Shown here piece by piece: positions 8,440 through 15,265 of a stretch of DNA of 64,000 bases (position 1 is the first letter of the stretch; the number at the start of each line of letters is the position of its first letter). Below the pieces are notes generated by a model, which searched no databases, was not told the DNA's origin, and saw only the letters and a program-made list of their open reading frames with translations. Location of the stretch: assembly GCF_009176705.1 (NCBI RefSeq), contig NZ_AP021846.1:3654001-3718000 (forward strand), written 5' to 3'. The translations under genes and the position numbers were made by a program. The DNA comes from Pseudoalteromonas sp. A25 (GTDB taxonomy: Bacteria; Pseudomonadota; Gammaproteobacteria; Enterobacterales; Alteromonadaceae).

Positions 8440-9375
8440 TTATTTACCTCGACTCACACCACGAGAGGTCCGACTGCTGCTATTGCGCACCGTTCCTGCA
8501 TTACGCTTACTATATGAGCTACTTGTTGCATAACTACTACGGGTGCTCGTTGGGGTGTAACTACTACGACTTAAACCTGATGCGCCACTGCGCCGCTTTG
8601 CATATGGGCTGGTAAATTGCTTTCCTTGACGCGCATAAGACTGACGCGTGCGCGTTTCTAACGCAGTTTGCGCTTTGATTTGTTTTGGACTGGAATACCG
8701 ATAACGGCCATAGTCATTGTAATAGCTGTATTTACGGCGCTTGCTCCAACGGCCATATTCTACAGCATCGAAAACATCACCGAGAATTCGATACATGCCG
8801 TACCATTGCCAAAAACTGATGCCATCGTTGTTAGTCTGCCATTGGCCATAATTTGGGTTACCGACGAGTTGATTGCCTTCCCCCGCCCCCTGCGCAGCTT
8901 GGCTGATCGCTCCAACTCTGGCCAACTCACCATTAGACATATCAGCAAGCATATTAATTGGATCGGTTAAAGCATCACCAAACAAACTGGGCTTCATTGC
9001 TTCGCGCAATACCTCTAAGCGTTGCAAAGTTTGCACGTCAGGGGGTGAAGTAGGTAGACTTTTTATTTCCTCAAGGCGTTTGGCGAGTCCCTGAAAAAGA
9101 GGTCCATTGGTGGTCGCATCTTGCGCAATAACGTTGCTTATCTGAGCAAGCTCAGGTCGTTGCTCCTTTAAAACTTTACTGTACTCTTTTAGCAAATAAG
9201 CGTTACGGATCTGACCTTGTGAGAGTTCACGCTCAAGCTGGCTGAGTTCTTGTTCTGCATTTTGTATGGCTTGTGCAATAGATTGCTGCAGTTGCTCTTC
9301 TTTTGAAGAGCAACCACTTACTAAGCAAACTATGCAAAACAAGCAGATTAATTCCCATACTTTTATTTTCGACAT
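8440..9375 (-). CDS. Ser/Arg/Tyr-rich lipoprotein, first gene of the PspA/DUF350 cluster
   Basis: The 311-residue product has a lipoprotein signal peptide with lipobox LVSGC (Cys22), a Gln/Glu-rich coiled coil (about 28-65), and a middle region with GQWQ and FWQWYGMYRIL. The tail of about 95 residues is low-complexity Ser, Arg and Tyr without acidic residues, so it is strongly basic and may touch peptidoglycan, LPS or another polyanion. I recognise no named family. It lies 36 bases upstream of the DUF350 gene on the same strand and probably starts the transcript. MITE copy 2 lies upstream of its start, beyond about 100 bases. Confidence 0.8.
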   Translation of the reverse strand: MSKIKVWELICLFCIVCLVSGCSSKEEQLQQSIAQAIQNAEQELSQLERELSQGQIRNAYLLKEYSKVLKEQRPELAQISNVIAQDATTNGPLFQGLAKRLEEIKSLPTSPPDVQTLQRLEVLREAMKPSLFGDALTDPINMLADMSNGELARVGAISQAAQGAGEGNQLVGNPNYGQWQTNNDGISFWQWYGMYRILGDVFDAVEYGRWSKRRKYSYYNDYGRYRYSSPKQIKAQTALETRTRQSYARQGKQFTSPYAKRRSGASGLSRSSYTPTSTRSSYATSSSYSKRNAGTVRNSSSRTSRGVSRGK

Positions 9376-9478
9376 TCATGTCACCGTTTGATTAAAAAAA
9401 TCATGTTAAATGAATTCCCTATGTTAGTGTCACATAGGTTCTTAGTGATGCCAAGCGAGGAATTGCAATAAAATAAGT

Positions 9479-9671
9479 CACCTAAGCTGTGGATAAGCGT
9501 TTTGATAGTTCACAATAGAGACGTTGTAACCTCTTCAACATCCAATGATGATATTTTGCTCAATATCAAGGCCTTTTCGCAAAGTAATAGCGCGCTATTA
9601 CAAGTAAAAATAACGCAGAGAGTGAGCGGAATAGCTTTATTGGGCAAATTCACTTATGTGCAGCTGAGGTT
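9479..9671. repeat. MITE-like repeat family A, copy 2 (193 bp)
   Basis: It aligns over its full 193 bases with the element at 88-280. The right end keeps GCAGCTGAGGTT exactly, while the left end has drifted to CACCTAAGCTGTGG. It sits in the 426-base gap between the lipoprotein start and the DUF2489 terminator. Confidence 0.8.
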
Positions 9672-9761
9672 ACGCACATAAAGAAGAAACTAATGATTTA
9701 TAAAGCCGGGGGTTGCCACTAGTTAGCAACGACTATGTTGCCTCCAACCTATGCACAGATG

Positions 9762-9785
9762 TAAAAAAAGCGACCTTGCGGTCGC
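9762..9785 (-). terminator. Terminator of the methyltransferase-yihI-DUF2489 operon
   Basis: GCGACC TTGC GGTCGC forms a 6-bp GC-rich stem, followed on the minus strand by seven T. It lies 17 bases after the DUF2489 stop. Confidence 0.85.
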
Positions 9786-9801
9786 CTTCGCTATGCTGCT
9801 G

Positions 9802-10317
9802 TTATTGAAACACGATGTTTTCACTGCCAGGCAAAGATTGAAACTCTTTGACTAGGCGTTCACAGTCATCGAGAATTTCTTGCTCTAACCGTTGCTCCGC
9901 ACGCCACCGTTCGTTGTCCATTTTGAATATTTCTTTTTTAGAGTATTTTTTACGGGCATCATGCGTGGGCATGTCTTTTACAACTTCGTACATCTGATGA
10001 ACACCAGGATAAACACTGTGTAATTCGATTTCTTCAGAAAAACTATATTGGGAGATCAACACCCACACTCTGAGGCACCCTTCGGAATACTCACATTGCT
10101 TTTCTTTCATCGCTCTAGCGAGCAAGTTGATGCTATCGGCCAGCTTAGCATTACGCTGCTGGCGGGCTTTTATTTGCTTTTCATTATGCTCAGCCTGGCG
10201 CTTCGCTAGCATTTGCTTTTGTGCTTTTACTTGCCACAGTAATTTGCCCGCATAAAACGATAGTCCAGCAATGATCAGTGCACCTAAAGTGACCGCTATC
10301 ACCAACCACATAGACAT
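9802..10317 (-). CDS. DUF2489 family membrane-anchored protein
   Basis: The 171-residue protein has one N-terminal transmembrane helix (about residues 4-26), a basic Gln-rich coiled region, and the DUF2489 body with EKQCEYSEGCLRVW, a DMPTHDARKKY segment and MDNERWRAEQR. Function is unknown; the family commonly follows yihI in marine gammaproteobacteria. Its start overlaps the end of yihI by one base, and a terminator follows it, so it is the last gene of a three-gene operon. The single helix and coiled coil suggest an inner-membrane protein facing the cytoplasm. Confidence 0.85.
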   Translation of the reverse strand: MSMWLVIAVTLGALIIAGLSFYAGKLLWQVKAQKQMLAKRQAEHNEKQIKARQQRNAKLADSINLLARAMKEKQCEYSEGCLRVWVLISQYSFSEEIELHSVYPGVHQMYEVVKDMPTHDARKKYSKKEIFKMDNERWRAEQRLEQEILDDCERLVKEFQSLPGSENIVFQ

Positions 10318-10904
10318 TATTTCTCCTCATCCTCGTCATCCGCTAACCATTCATCAGCAAGGTCATTACTCATAAAAGTCGCAAGTGGATCATCATCGAT
10401 GATATCTTGCTCCTCAAACTCGTCATCCTCCAAGCCCAGTTGCTCACATAACTCTTGGTGACGCGCCACACAACGATTAAAGTATTTTGCATCTTTACCG
10501 GTCAACAACTCACCTCGTTCATGACGCTCGAGCAAAGCCATCAAACGTTCATCGTTTTCAAGTTGCTCTAATTCTTGTTCAGGCGTTAGTGTCTCTTTGA
10601 CCTTTTTCAACTCTACTTGCGGTTGCAAATGGCGCTGTAATACCGGCTGATGTGACTCTTGCGTTTGCTCTGTAGCAAGCAGTGCGACAGGTTTTTTACT
10701 ACCGACACGACTATCTTTAACAACGTTAGCACCGCTCTTTTCTTGATTTACTTTCGCTTCTTGCGCATTGCGAGAACCAGGCTTTGCACCTTTCTTCTTT
10801 TTGGTGCGCTGCTCTTTCATTGCTCTTAATTCTTGCAACTTGTCTTTGCTGAGTCTGGGTGTACCATTACTAGCAACTTTACGGGTTTTCTTCTTTCTGG
10901 TCAT
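10317..10904 (-). CDS. yihI: Der GTPase-activating protein YihI
   Basis: YihI stimulates the GTPase Der (EngA), which is needed for 50S ribosome maturation. The 195-residue protein has the family layout: a Lys/Arg-rich N-terminus (MTRKKKTRKV), a KPGSRNAQ motif, SRVGSKKPV (compare the E. coli PRIGSKTPI stretch), then a conserved helical core with LEQLENDERLMALLER and an acidic tail. It is slightly longer than E. coli YihI (169 residues), mostly in the linker. The start overlaps the end of the upstream methyltransferase gene by four bases (ATGA). Confidence 0.92.
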   Translation of the reverse strand: MTRKKKTRKVASNGTPRLSKDKLQELRAMKEQRTKKKKGAKPGSRNAQEAKVNQEKSGANVVKDSRVGSKKPVALLATEQTQESHQPVLQRHLQPQVELKKVKETLTPEQELEQLENDERLMALLERHERGELLTGKDAKYFNRCVARHQELCEQLGLEDDEFEEQDIIDDDPLATFMSNDLADEWLADDEDEEK

Positions 10905-11578
10905 AATGCTTCTTCACTCGGTGCTGCTTGCACCTCAGGTTTTGTTAAGACAATGACATCGTTGCCGATAAACTCGACCTCGCTATCATAAATTTGTGCC
11001 ACATAATCGAATGTCTTACGACTAAAAAAAGCGATATGCGTTAAATCATTTTTATAGTGCCAAGTGCGAAATCGCTCTCTATCAATTACCAACTTCGTCA
11101 TTAACACCAATGGTGCACCGGGTTTCAATAAACTAAACAGCTGTGTTAATACTTTTTCAGGCTCTGCAATATGCTCTATCACTTCTGTGCAAGTAATAAA
11201 ATCATACTGTCCTGTCAGCACCTCTGGTTTATTAGCATAGTATAGGTCATAGAGTGCCACTTCATGCCCAGCTTCTTTGAGCATCTTTGCCAGTAAGGGA
11301 CCGGGACCACAGCCAAAATCAAGGCCACTGCTAGGTGCCTCTAAACGAGCCAATAATGGTTCACTCACGCGAGATAAAAAGCGCCTATAGCCTAAGTCAG
11401 CCAAATCATTTTCGTGACTATCATAGATTTCTTTCTCTTGTTGCGCTGTTAGATGCTCGCTGGCATCTACAAACACCAAGCCACACTGATGACACTGCCA
11501 ATAGTGCCTATATTTGTCTTGATGATAGTGAAATACCTTTACACTAGCGCATAAACCACAAGATGGGCTCGATTGCAC
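10901..11578 (-). CDS. Class I SAM-dependent methyltransferase with N-terminal zinc ribbon
   Basis: The 225-residue protein opens with two Cys pairs (CGLC and CHQC, within the first 35 residues), a probable zinc ribbon. A Rossmann methyltransferase domain of the Methyltransf_23 type follows, with motif I GLDFGCGPGPLL, acidic EVALYDLYY, and TCTEVIEHI followed by LKPGAPLVLMT. The substrate is unknown. Proteins of this design occur next to yihI in related bacteria. It is the first gene of the operon with yihI and DUF2489. The CsrB-like RNA gene ends 62 bases upstream of it on the same strand, separated by a strong terminator. Confidence 0.88.
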   Translation of the reverse strand: MQSSPSCGLCASVKVFHYHQDKYRHYWQCHQCGLVFVDASEHLTAQQEKEIYDSHENDLADLGYRRFLSRVSEPLLARLEAPSSGLDFGCGPGPLLAKMLKEAGHEVALYDLYYANKPEVLTGQYDFITCTEVIEHIAEPEKVLTQLFSLLKPGAPLVLMTKLVIDRERFRTWHYKNDLTHIAFFSRKTFDYVAQIYDSEVEFIGNDVIVLTKPEVQAAPSEEAL

Positions 11579-11640
11579 GGCAAACTCACAGGACGTTATT
11601 ATTGGAGGGGTATTGTAGCAGGTCTATGGATAGGCATAAA

Positions 11641-11673
11641 TAAAAAGACGGTAGAGATTGCTCCCTACCGTCT
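11641..11673 (-). terminator. Terminator of the CsrB-like RNA gene
   Basis: AGACGGTAG and CTACCGTCT form a 9-bp stem, followed on the minus strand by five T. No protein gene ends here, so it marks the 3' end of a noncoding transcript. One GGA motif lies in its loop. Confidence 0.85.
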
Positions 11674-11948
11674 ACTAATCTGAGCGTCTCAAACTGGACA
11701 CTTCTCCCTTCGACTTTTAAGTCTTTATTATTTTTATTATGCTGTGTTCCATTTTGTTTTTATTTTTACTTCCATGCGCCTTTCCATATTGTTTTTATTT
11801 TTAAACTTCCATGGGGCTTTTATTATTCTCGGTCAATCCTGACACTTTATTGTTATTTCCATGATAAAAGTACCAAATTTAGTACTAAACTTGTCACCTA
11901 CGCTTCCATCGCGAAATTTCCATGTTGTTTTGTTGTCTTGGCGACACC
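11641..11948 (-). ncRNA. CsrB/RsmZ-type small RNA, predicted CsrA sponge
   Basis: The 640-base gap between cytochrome c4 and the methyltransferase gene has no credible ORF. On the minus strand it carries seven ATGGAA motifs (reverse complements at 11747, 11770, 11782, 11807, 11857, 11904 and 11918) plus one AGGA and two GGGA. That makes ten GGA sites in about 308 bases, separated by A/U-rich spacers and ending in a strong terminator. CsrB, CsrC and RsmX/Y/Z RNAs are built this way: each GGA, often in a hairpin loop, binds the CsrA/RsmA translational regulator and titrates it. Part of the array is a direct repeat of about 28 bases (11747-11775 and 11782-11812). The 5' end is inferred from the promoter candidate. 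I am confident in the repeat pattern; the family name is inference. Confidence 0.72.
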
Positions 11949-11952
11949 GAAT

Positions 11953-11980
11953 AATCTACGCCTTAATGAAATAGTTACAA
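11953..11980 (-). promoter_or_regulatory. Candidate promoter of the CsrB-like RNA
   Basis: On the minus strand TTGTAA and TAGATT are separated by 16 bases, placing the start near 11946. About 70 bases further upstream (12047-12052) is a TGTAAG half-site, which matches half of the TGTAAG-N6-CTTACA box used by the GacA/UvrY response regulators at csrB and rsm genes. The second half is not conserved. Confidence 0.45.
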
Positions 11981-12147
11981 CTGGTTAATAGTAAATTTCC
12001 TAAAGTTTCTCATAAGAAAATATTGTAATACCACTCATTACAAATACTTACAATTCAAAAAAAATCAAAATTAGGAAAATTCTCACATTTTTATATGGCA
12101 AATGTCTCACAAAGGAAAAAGGTAATATCGCAATTAAAAAGCAGGAT

Positions 12148-12176
12148 CAAAAAAGGCAGCGTCAGCTGCCTTTTTG
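12148..12176 (-). terminator. Terminator of cytochrome c4 gene
   Basis: GGCAGC GTCA GCTGCC stem, with six T following on the minus strand. It lies about 50 bases past the cytochrome c4 stop. Confidence 0.85.
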
Positions 12177-12223
12177 CTCTATCTGAACAGTTTACAATCA
12201 AATAATAAACTGACAATCAGACT

Positions 12224-12856
12224 TTAGTGGAGTCCACCTAAATACTTAGAGAGTACCTCGATGTCTTTATCTGTCAGCTTTTTCGCAATATCTTGCATCA
12301 TGCCGTTCAGATCATTCGCACGCGTACCGTCGCGGAACTTTTCGAGCTGAGCCTTAATATACTCTGGGTGTTGGAACGAAATTTTAGGGAATTTAGATAA
12401 CGAAGTGCCATTACCTCGAGGACCATGACACGCAGCACATGATGGAATACCACGCTCAGCGTCACCAGCTTTGAAAAGCTTTTGTCCAACTTCTACCACA
12501 TCTTCTGGTGTCGTACCTTCACTCATATTTAGTGATGCAAAATATGCTGATAAGTCTTTCATATCTTGATCAGACAAAGGCATAGCCATTCCGCTCATTA
12601 CTGGATCCATACGACCTTCACTACCGCCAGAAGTCATACCAAGCTTAAATTCTTTCAATTGCTTGTAAAGGTACTCAGCATGTTGACCTGCAATTTTTGG
12701 ATACATAGTCACAGGTGCATTGCCATCCGGGCCGTGACATGCTGCACATGTTGCAGACTTTGCTTTACCCGCTTCTGCGTCGCCATCAAATGCTGTTGCG
12801 TTGCTTGCTGACAACGTACCAAGCAACATTGTTAAAGTTAATGCTATTTTTTTCAT
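12224..12856 (-). CDS. Cytochrome c4 (periplasmic dihaem c-type cytochrome)
   Basis: Cytochrome c4 carries electrons from the bc1 complex to terminal oxidases in the periplasm. The 210-residue precursor has a Sec signal peptide (about 22 residues) and two homologous haem domains, each with a CAACH site (Cys37-His41 and Cys140-His144) and downstream Met-containing segments (GMAMPLS; GMMQDIAKKL). Length and the two-domain design match the family. It is transcribed divergently from engB, a pairing common in gammaproteobacteria, and has its own terminator. Confidence 0.94.
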   Translation of the reverse strand: MKKIALTLTMLLGTLSASNATAFDGDAEAGKAKSATCAACHGPDGNAPVTMYPKIAGQHAEYLYKQLKEFKLGMTSGGSEGRMDPVMSGMAMPLSDQDMKDLSAYFASLNMSEGTTPEDVVEVGQKLFKAGDAERGIPSCAACHGPRGNGTSLSKFPKISFQHPEYIKAQLEKFRDGTRANDLNGMMQDIAKKLTDKDIEVLSKYLGGLH

Positions 12857-13031
12857 GGTAAATTCTCTGTTTCGACCCTGTAATATTTTCGTCCCAAGAC
12901 ACGATGATACACAATTTCAGCGTAGCTTGATTAGACAATCTATCTATTTACGTTGCAATTTTTACATTCTACACGATATTAAATTTTCTGGCACGTTTTC
13001 TGCCCACATTAAGCTTATAAATTATGGGGTT

Positions 13032-13061
13032 TTGACATAGATTAAGTTGTAGCAATGCTAA
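13032..13061 (+). promoter_or_regulatory. Candidate engB promoter in the cytochrome c4/engB gap
   Basis: TTGACA and TGCTAA are separated by 18 bases, 109 bases before the engB start. The rest of the 313-base divergent gap (12857-13169) is AT-rich with no further recognisable element. Confidence 0.35.
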
Positions 13062-13169
13062 AAATCAACTTTTTGAGCACGGCGATTCAATAATGCCTGC
13101 TTTTGCAATGTAGTTAAGTGTTATAAACTACGCTTGTTTTAGCCATTTGTCTTATTGTTAGGAGAGCCA

Positions 13170-13823
13170 GTGCTCAAATCTCGAATTAAATACCACACTG
13201 CAAGTTTTATCACCAGTGCCCCCGATATTTCTAAGTTACCCGCCGACGAGGGTATCGAAGTTGCATTTGCTGGTCGCTCTAATGCGGGTAAATCGAGCGC
13301 TTTGAATGCCCTAACAGATCAAAAACTGGCACGCACCAGTAAAACCCCTGGTCGAACCCAATTAATTAATACATTTGAACTTGATGCGCAAAGAAGGCTT
13401 ATTGACCTACCCGGATATGGCTTTGCAAAAGTGCCTATCGAAATGAAAAAGAAATGGCAGCGTTCATTAGGTGAATACCTACAAAAGCGAAAGAGCTTAA
13501 AGGGGCTAGTTGTATTAATGGACATTCGTCACCCTCTGAAGGATCTAGATATGGACCTGATCAATTGGGCTGTCGATAGTGAGATCCCCATACTCGCATT
13601 GCTCACCAAAGCCGATAAATTGAAGCAAGGCAAACGCAAGGCTGAAGTACTGCAAGTGAGAAAAGCGTTAGCTGATTTAGATGCCGATATCACGGTACAT
13701 GCTTTTTCTTCTTTAAAAGGCATAGGTTTGAATGAGCTTGCTTGGAAACTGGATGACTGGTATCTCGGTCCATTTATCAAGCCTGAAGCAAACCAAGATG
13801 AAGATGAAACACACAGCGAGTAA
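13170..13823 (+). CDS. engB: Ribosome biogenesis GTP-binding protein EngB (YsxC/YihA)
   Basis: EngB is an essential GTPase of large-subunit ribosome assembly. The 217-residue product shows the G1 loop [10 protein letters not shown]2-region [10 protein letters not shown]3 [10 protein letters not shown] and G4 TKADKL. The GTG at 13170 is chosen because AGGAG lies 5 bases upstream; a TTG 15 bases earlier is in frame but has no better site. It is single, convergent with the DUF1285 gene and divergent from cytochrome c4. In E. coli the Spot 42 RNA gene lies between polA and engB; no Spot 42-like sequence is evident here, where the DUF1285 and YceI genes intervene. Confidence 0.95.
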   Translation: MLKSRIKYHTASFITSAPDISKLPADEGIEVAFAGRSNAGKSSALNALTDQKLARTSKTPGRTQLINTFELDAQRRLIDLPGYGFAKVPIEMKKKWQRSLGEYLQKRKSLKGLVVLMDIRHPLKDLDMDLINWAVDSEIPILALLTKADKLKQGKRKAEVLQVRKALADLDADITVHAFSSLKGIGLNELAWKLDDWYLGPFIKPEANQDEDETHSE

Positions 13824-13829
13824 CGTGCT

Positions 13830-14357
13830 TTAAACTTCGCCTAGATAAAAGTTGATCCCTGCTGAGCGAATATAAACGCCCTGTTTATCTTGCTCAGCAA
13901 GCTCCTCTATCCACTGATAATAGACATTTCGAGCAACTCGGGCTTGTAAACCATTTCCGACATTAACATATGGCAGTAGCTGCCCCTGAAAACATTTCAA
14001 TTGCACTGAAAACCGCTCACAGATGGGCCATTTGCGTCCTAAGTTATCCTCTACAACAATAACCGTACTTTTATCTAGCGAATGGTGGTACCAGCTACAA
14101 ATCATAAACGCAACATCAGCCACTTGCACTTCACATCGCTCAACAGGAGTTGTTAACCAATGACGTTGCTGTTCACAACTTAATACACTGGCAAAAAGCC
14201 GAAGTAGCCCCAGCCGTTTTATTTCTCCGCCTTGATGAAACCAACGTCCCTGCTCATCAATGTGCATATCGAGCATACCGCACTCTTGCCCCGACCATTG
14301 TTCCGTCGGAGCATGTGGTGTCACTAATTCCGCGATTAGATCAGTCAGGCTGCTCAT
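13830..14357 (-). CDS. DUF1285 domain-containing protein
   Basis: The 175-residue soluble protein matches DUF1285, with LDMHIDEQGRWFHQGGEIKR, then LGLLRLFASVL and HWLTTPVERCEVQV. Members are small beta-rich proteins with a PH-like fold; cellular role unknown. Its first 17 bases overlap the 3' end of the YceI-family gene upstream, so the two are an operon. It ends 6 bases from the convergent engB stop, with no room for a terminator between them. Confidence 0.88.
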   Translation of the reverse strand: MSSLTDLIAELVTPHAPTEQWSGQECGMLDMHIDEQGRWFHQGGEIKRLGLLRLFASVLSCEQQRHWLTTPVERCEVQVADVAFMICSWYHHSLDKSTVIVVEDNLGRKWPICERFSVQLKCFQGQLLPYVNVGNGLQARVARNVYYQWIEELAEQDKQGVYIRSAGINFYLGEV

Positions 14358-14913
14358 TGAAAACCAAACTAAAAGTCACTGGCACAGCTGTGGCAATACT
14401 ATCTAGACCCGCAACTTTACGAAGCGCTTCAATACCAGCTCCCAAGTTATAGTCACTTGCATTAATTAATACAGCTCTCAAAGAAGTGACATGAAGCTGA
14501 TCCATTTGTTTATTCACCACCAAGTCTAGCTTCAATGCTTTGTGCTGGCCATGTAATGACAGCTCTACTGGTATCGATTTCAAGACTTGCACACCCGTAT
14601 TCAGCGCTTTGAGATATGAAGAAAGATCAGCGGTCACTTGCGCTTGTGGGAATTGAGCAACATTAAATAGCAAAGACTGCATACGCTGGTTTCGGATCGG
14701 GATTAAGGTTTCGATACTACTTAGCTCGATGCTGAAGGTAAGTTTTCCCTCATCAGACAAGTGACCCGAGAGCTGTTTAAAATGATGGTTTTCAGCAATG
14801 CTATTTTTCTTTATCGAGGTGATACTTAATTCACTTTGAGCATTATCTAATTGCCAAGCCGCAAATGCGGAAGAAGAAAGCAAACTTGCACAGAGTAACA
14901 AAGGCTTAAGCAT
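14341..14913 (-). CDS. YceI-family periplasmic lipid-binding-like protein
   Basis: YceI proteins are lipocalin-like beta-barrels that bind polyisoprenoid-type lipids in the periplasm. This 190-residue precursor has a Sec signal peptide ending SSSAFA before AWQLD, and YceI-like features: LTFSIELSSIET, IPIRNQRMQSLLF and FPQAQVTADL, then ELSLHGQHKALKL. It is followed with a 17-base overlap by the DUF1285 gene. The exact ligand cannot be told from the sequence. Some YceI proteins act in osmotic or alkaline stress. Confidence 0.88.
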   Translation of the reverse strand: MLKPLLLCASLLSSSAFAAWQLDNAQSELSITSIKKNSIAENHHFKQLSGHLSDEGKLTFSIELSSIETLIPIRNQRMQSLLFNVAQFPQAQVTADLSSYLKALNTGVQVLKSIPVELSLHGQHKALKLDLVVNKQMDQLHVTSLRAVLINASDYNLGAGIEALRKVAGLDSIATAVPVTFSLVFNEQPD

Positions 14914-14982
14914 AAAGAGATCCTTTTAAAAACTGAGAGTACTAATACTAACATGCAATTTAAGTGGATACTAAAAGAGAAG

Positions 14983-15014
14983 AAAAACACGGCTCACTAA
15001 GTTATGTGAGCCGT
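14983..15014 (-). terminator. Terminator of a transcript between polA and the YceI gene
   Basis: ACGGCTCAC and GTGAGCCGT form a 9-bp stem, followed on the minus strand by five T. polA already has its own terminator at 15221-15246, so this one belongs to a separate transcript starting between the two. Confidence 0.8.
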
Positions 15015-15105
15015 TATAGCAATCTGGGGAGAAGCTATCAATACGCTGTATCCTCTTGCGAGAGATACATCATCAACAGGATGTCCTACAGGATGAGGAC
15101 GCGCG
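14983..15105 (-). ncRNA. Candidate structured small RNA downstream of polA
   Basis: Between the polA terminator and the terminator at 14983-15014 the minus strand can form successive hairpins. These are GTCCT/AGGAC (15074-15092), a bulged GTATC/GATAC stem with the loop CGCA, an ATAGC/GCTAT stem, then the terminator. TACAGT at about 15107-15112 could be a -10 element. It occupies the position of Spot 42 in enterics, but no Spot 42 sequence is recognisable. A 60-codon frame runs through it, so a coding role is the alternative. Confidence 0.4.
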
Positions 15106-15179
15106 CACTGTAACAAAACCCAAACTAGAAATAAATGCCCGAACGCAAAAACTGGGCCAATTTGATGTTTTTTAAACAT
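14997..15179 (-). CDS. Possible 60-residue hydrophobic peptide downstream of polA
   Basis: The frame starts at an ATG with AGGA 8 bases upstream and encodes a peptide with a basic start (MFKKHQ), a hydrophobic core (FAFGHLFLVWVLLQC), then 35 residues with no recognised motif. The stop codon lies inside the loop of the terminator at 14983-15014, which is unusual for a protein gene. It may therefore be a chance frame within a small RNA. A signal-anchored small membrane protein is the alternative. Confidence 0.3.
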   Translation of the reverse strand: MFKKHQIGPVFAFGHLFLVWVLLQCARPHPVGHPVDDVSLARGYSVLIASPQIAITAHIT

Positions 15180-15220
15180 TCCATTGTTCCTATTTACGCT
15201 TTCTTTACGCAAAGACCAAT

Positions 15221-15246
15221 AAAAAAGGGCGCTACACGCCCTTTTA
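15221..15246 (-). terminator. Terminator of polA
   Basis: GGGCG CTACA CGCCC, followed on the minus strand by six T, 20 bases after the polA stop. Confidence 0.85.
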
Positions 15247-15265
15247 TAAAAATATTAATTTTTCA

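Noticed and set aside
14914..15265. Spot 42 RNA gene in the polA/engB region
   Set aside because: The position and a terminated transcript fit, but no Spot 42 sequence or fold is recognisable, so only an unnamed candidate RNA is reported.
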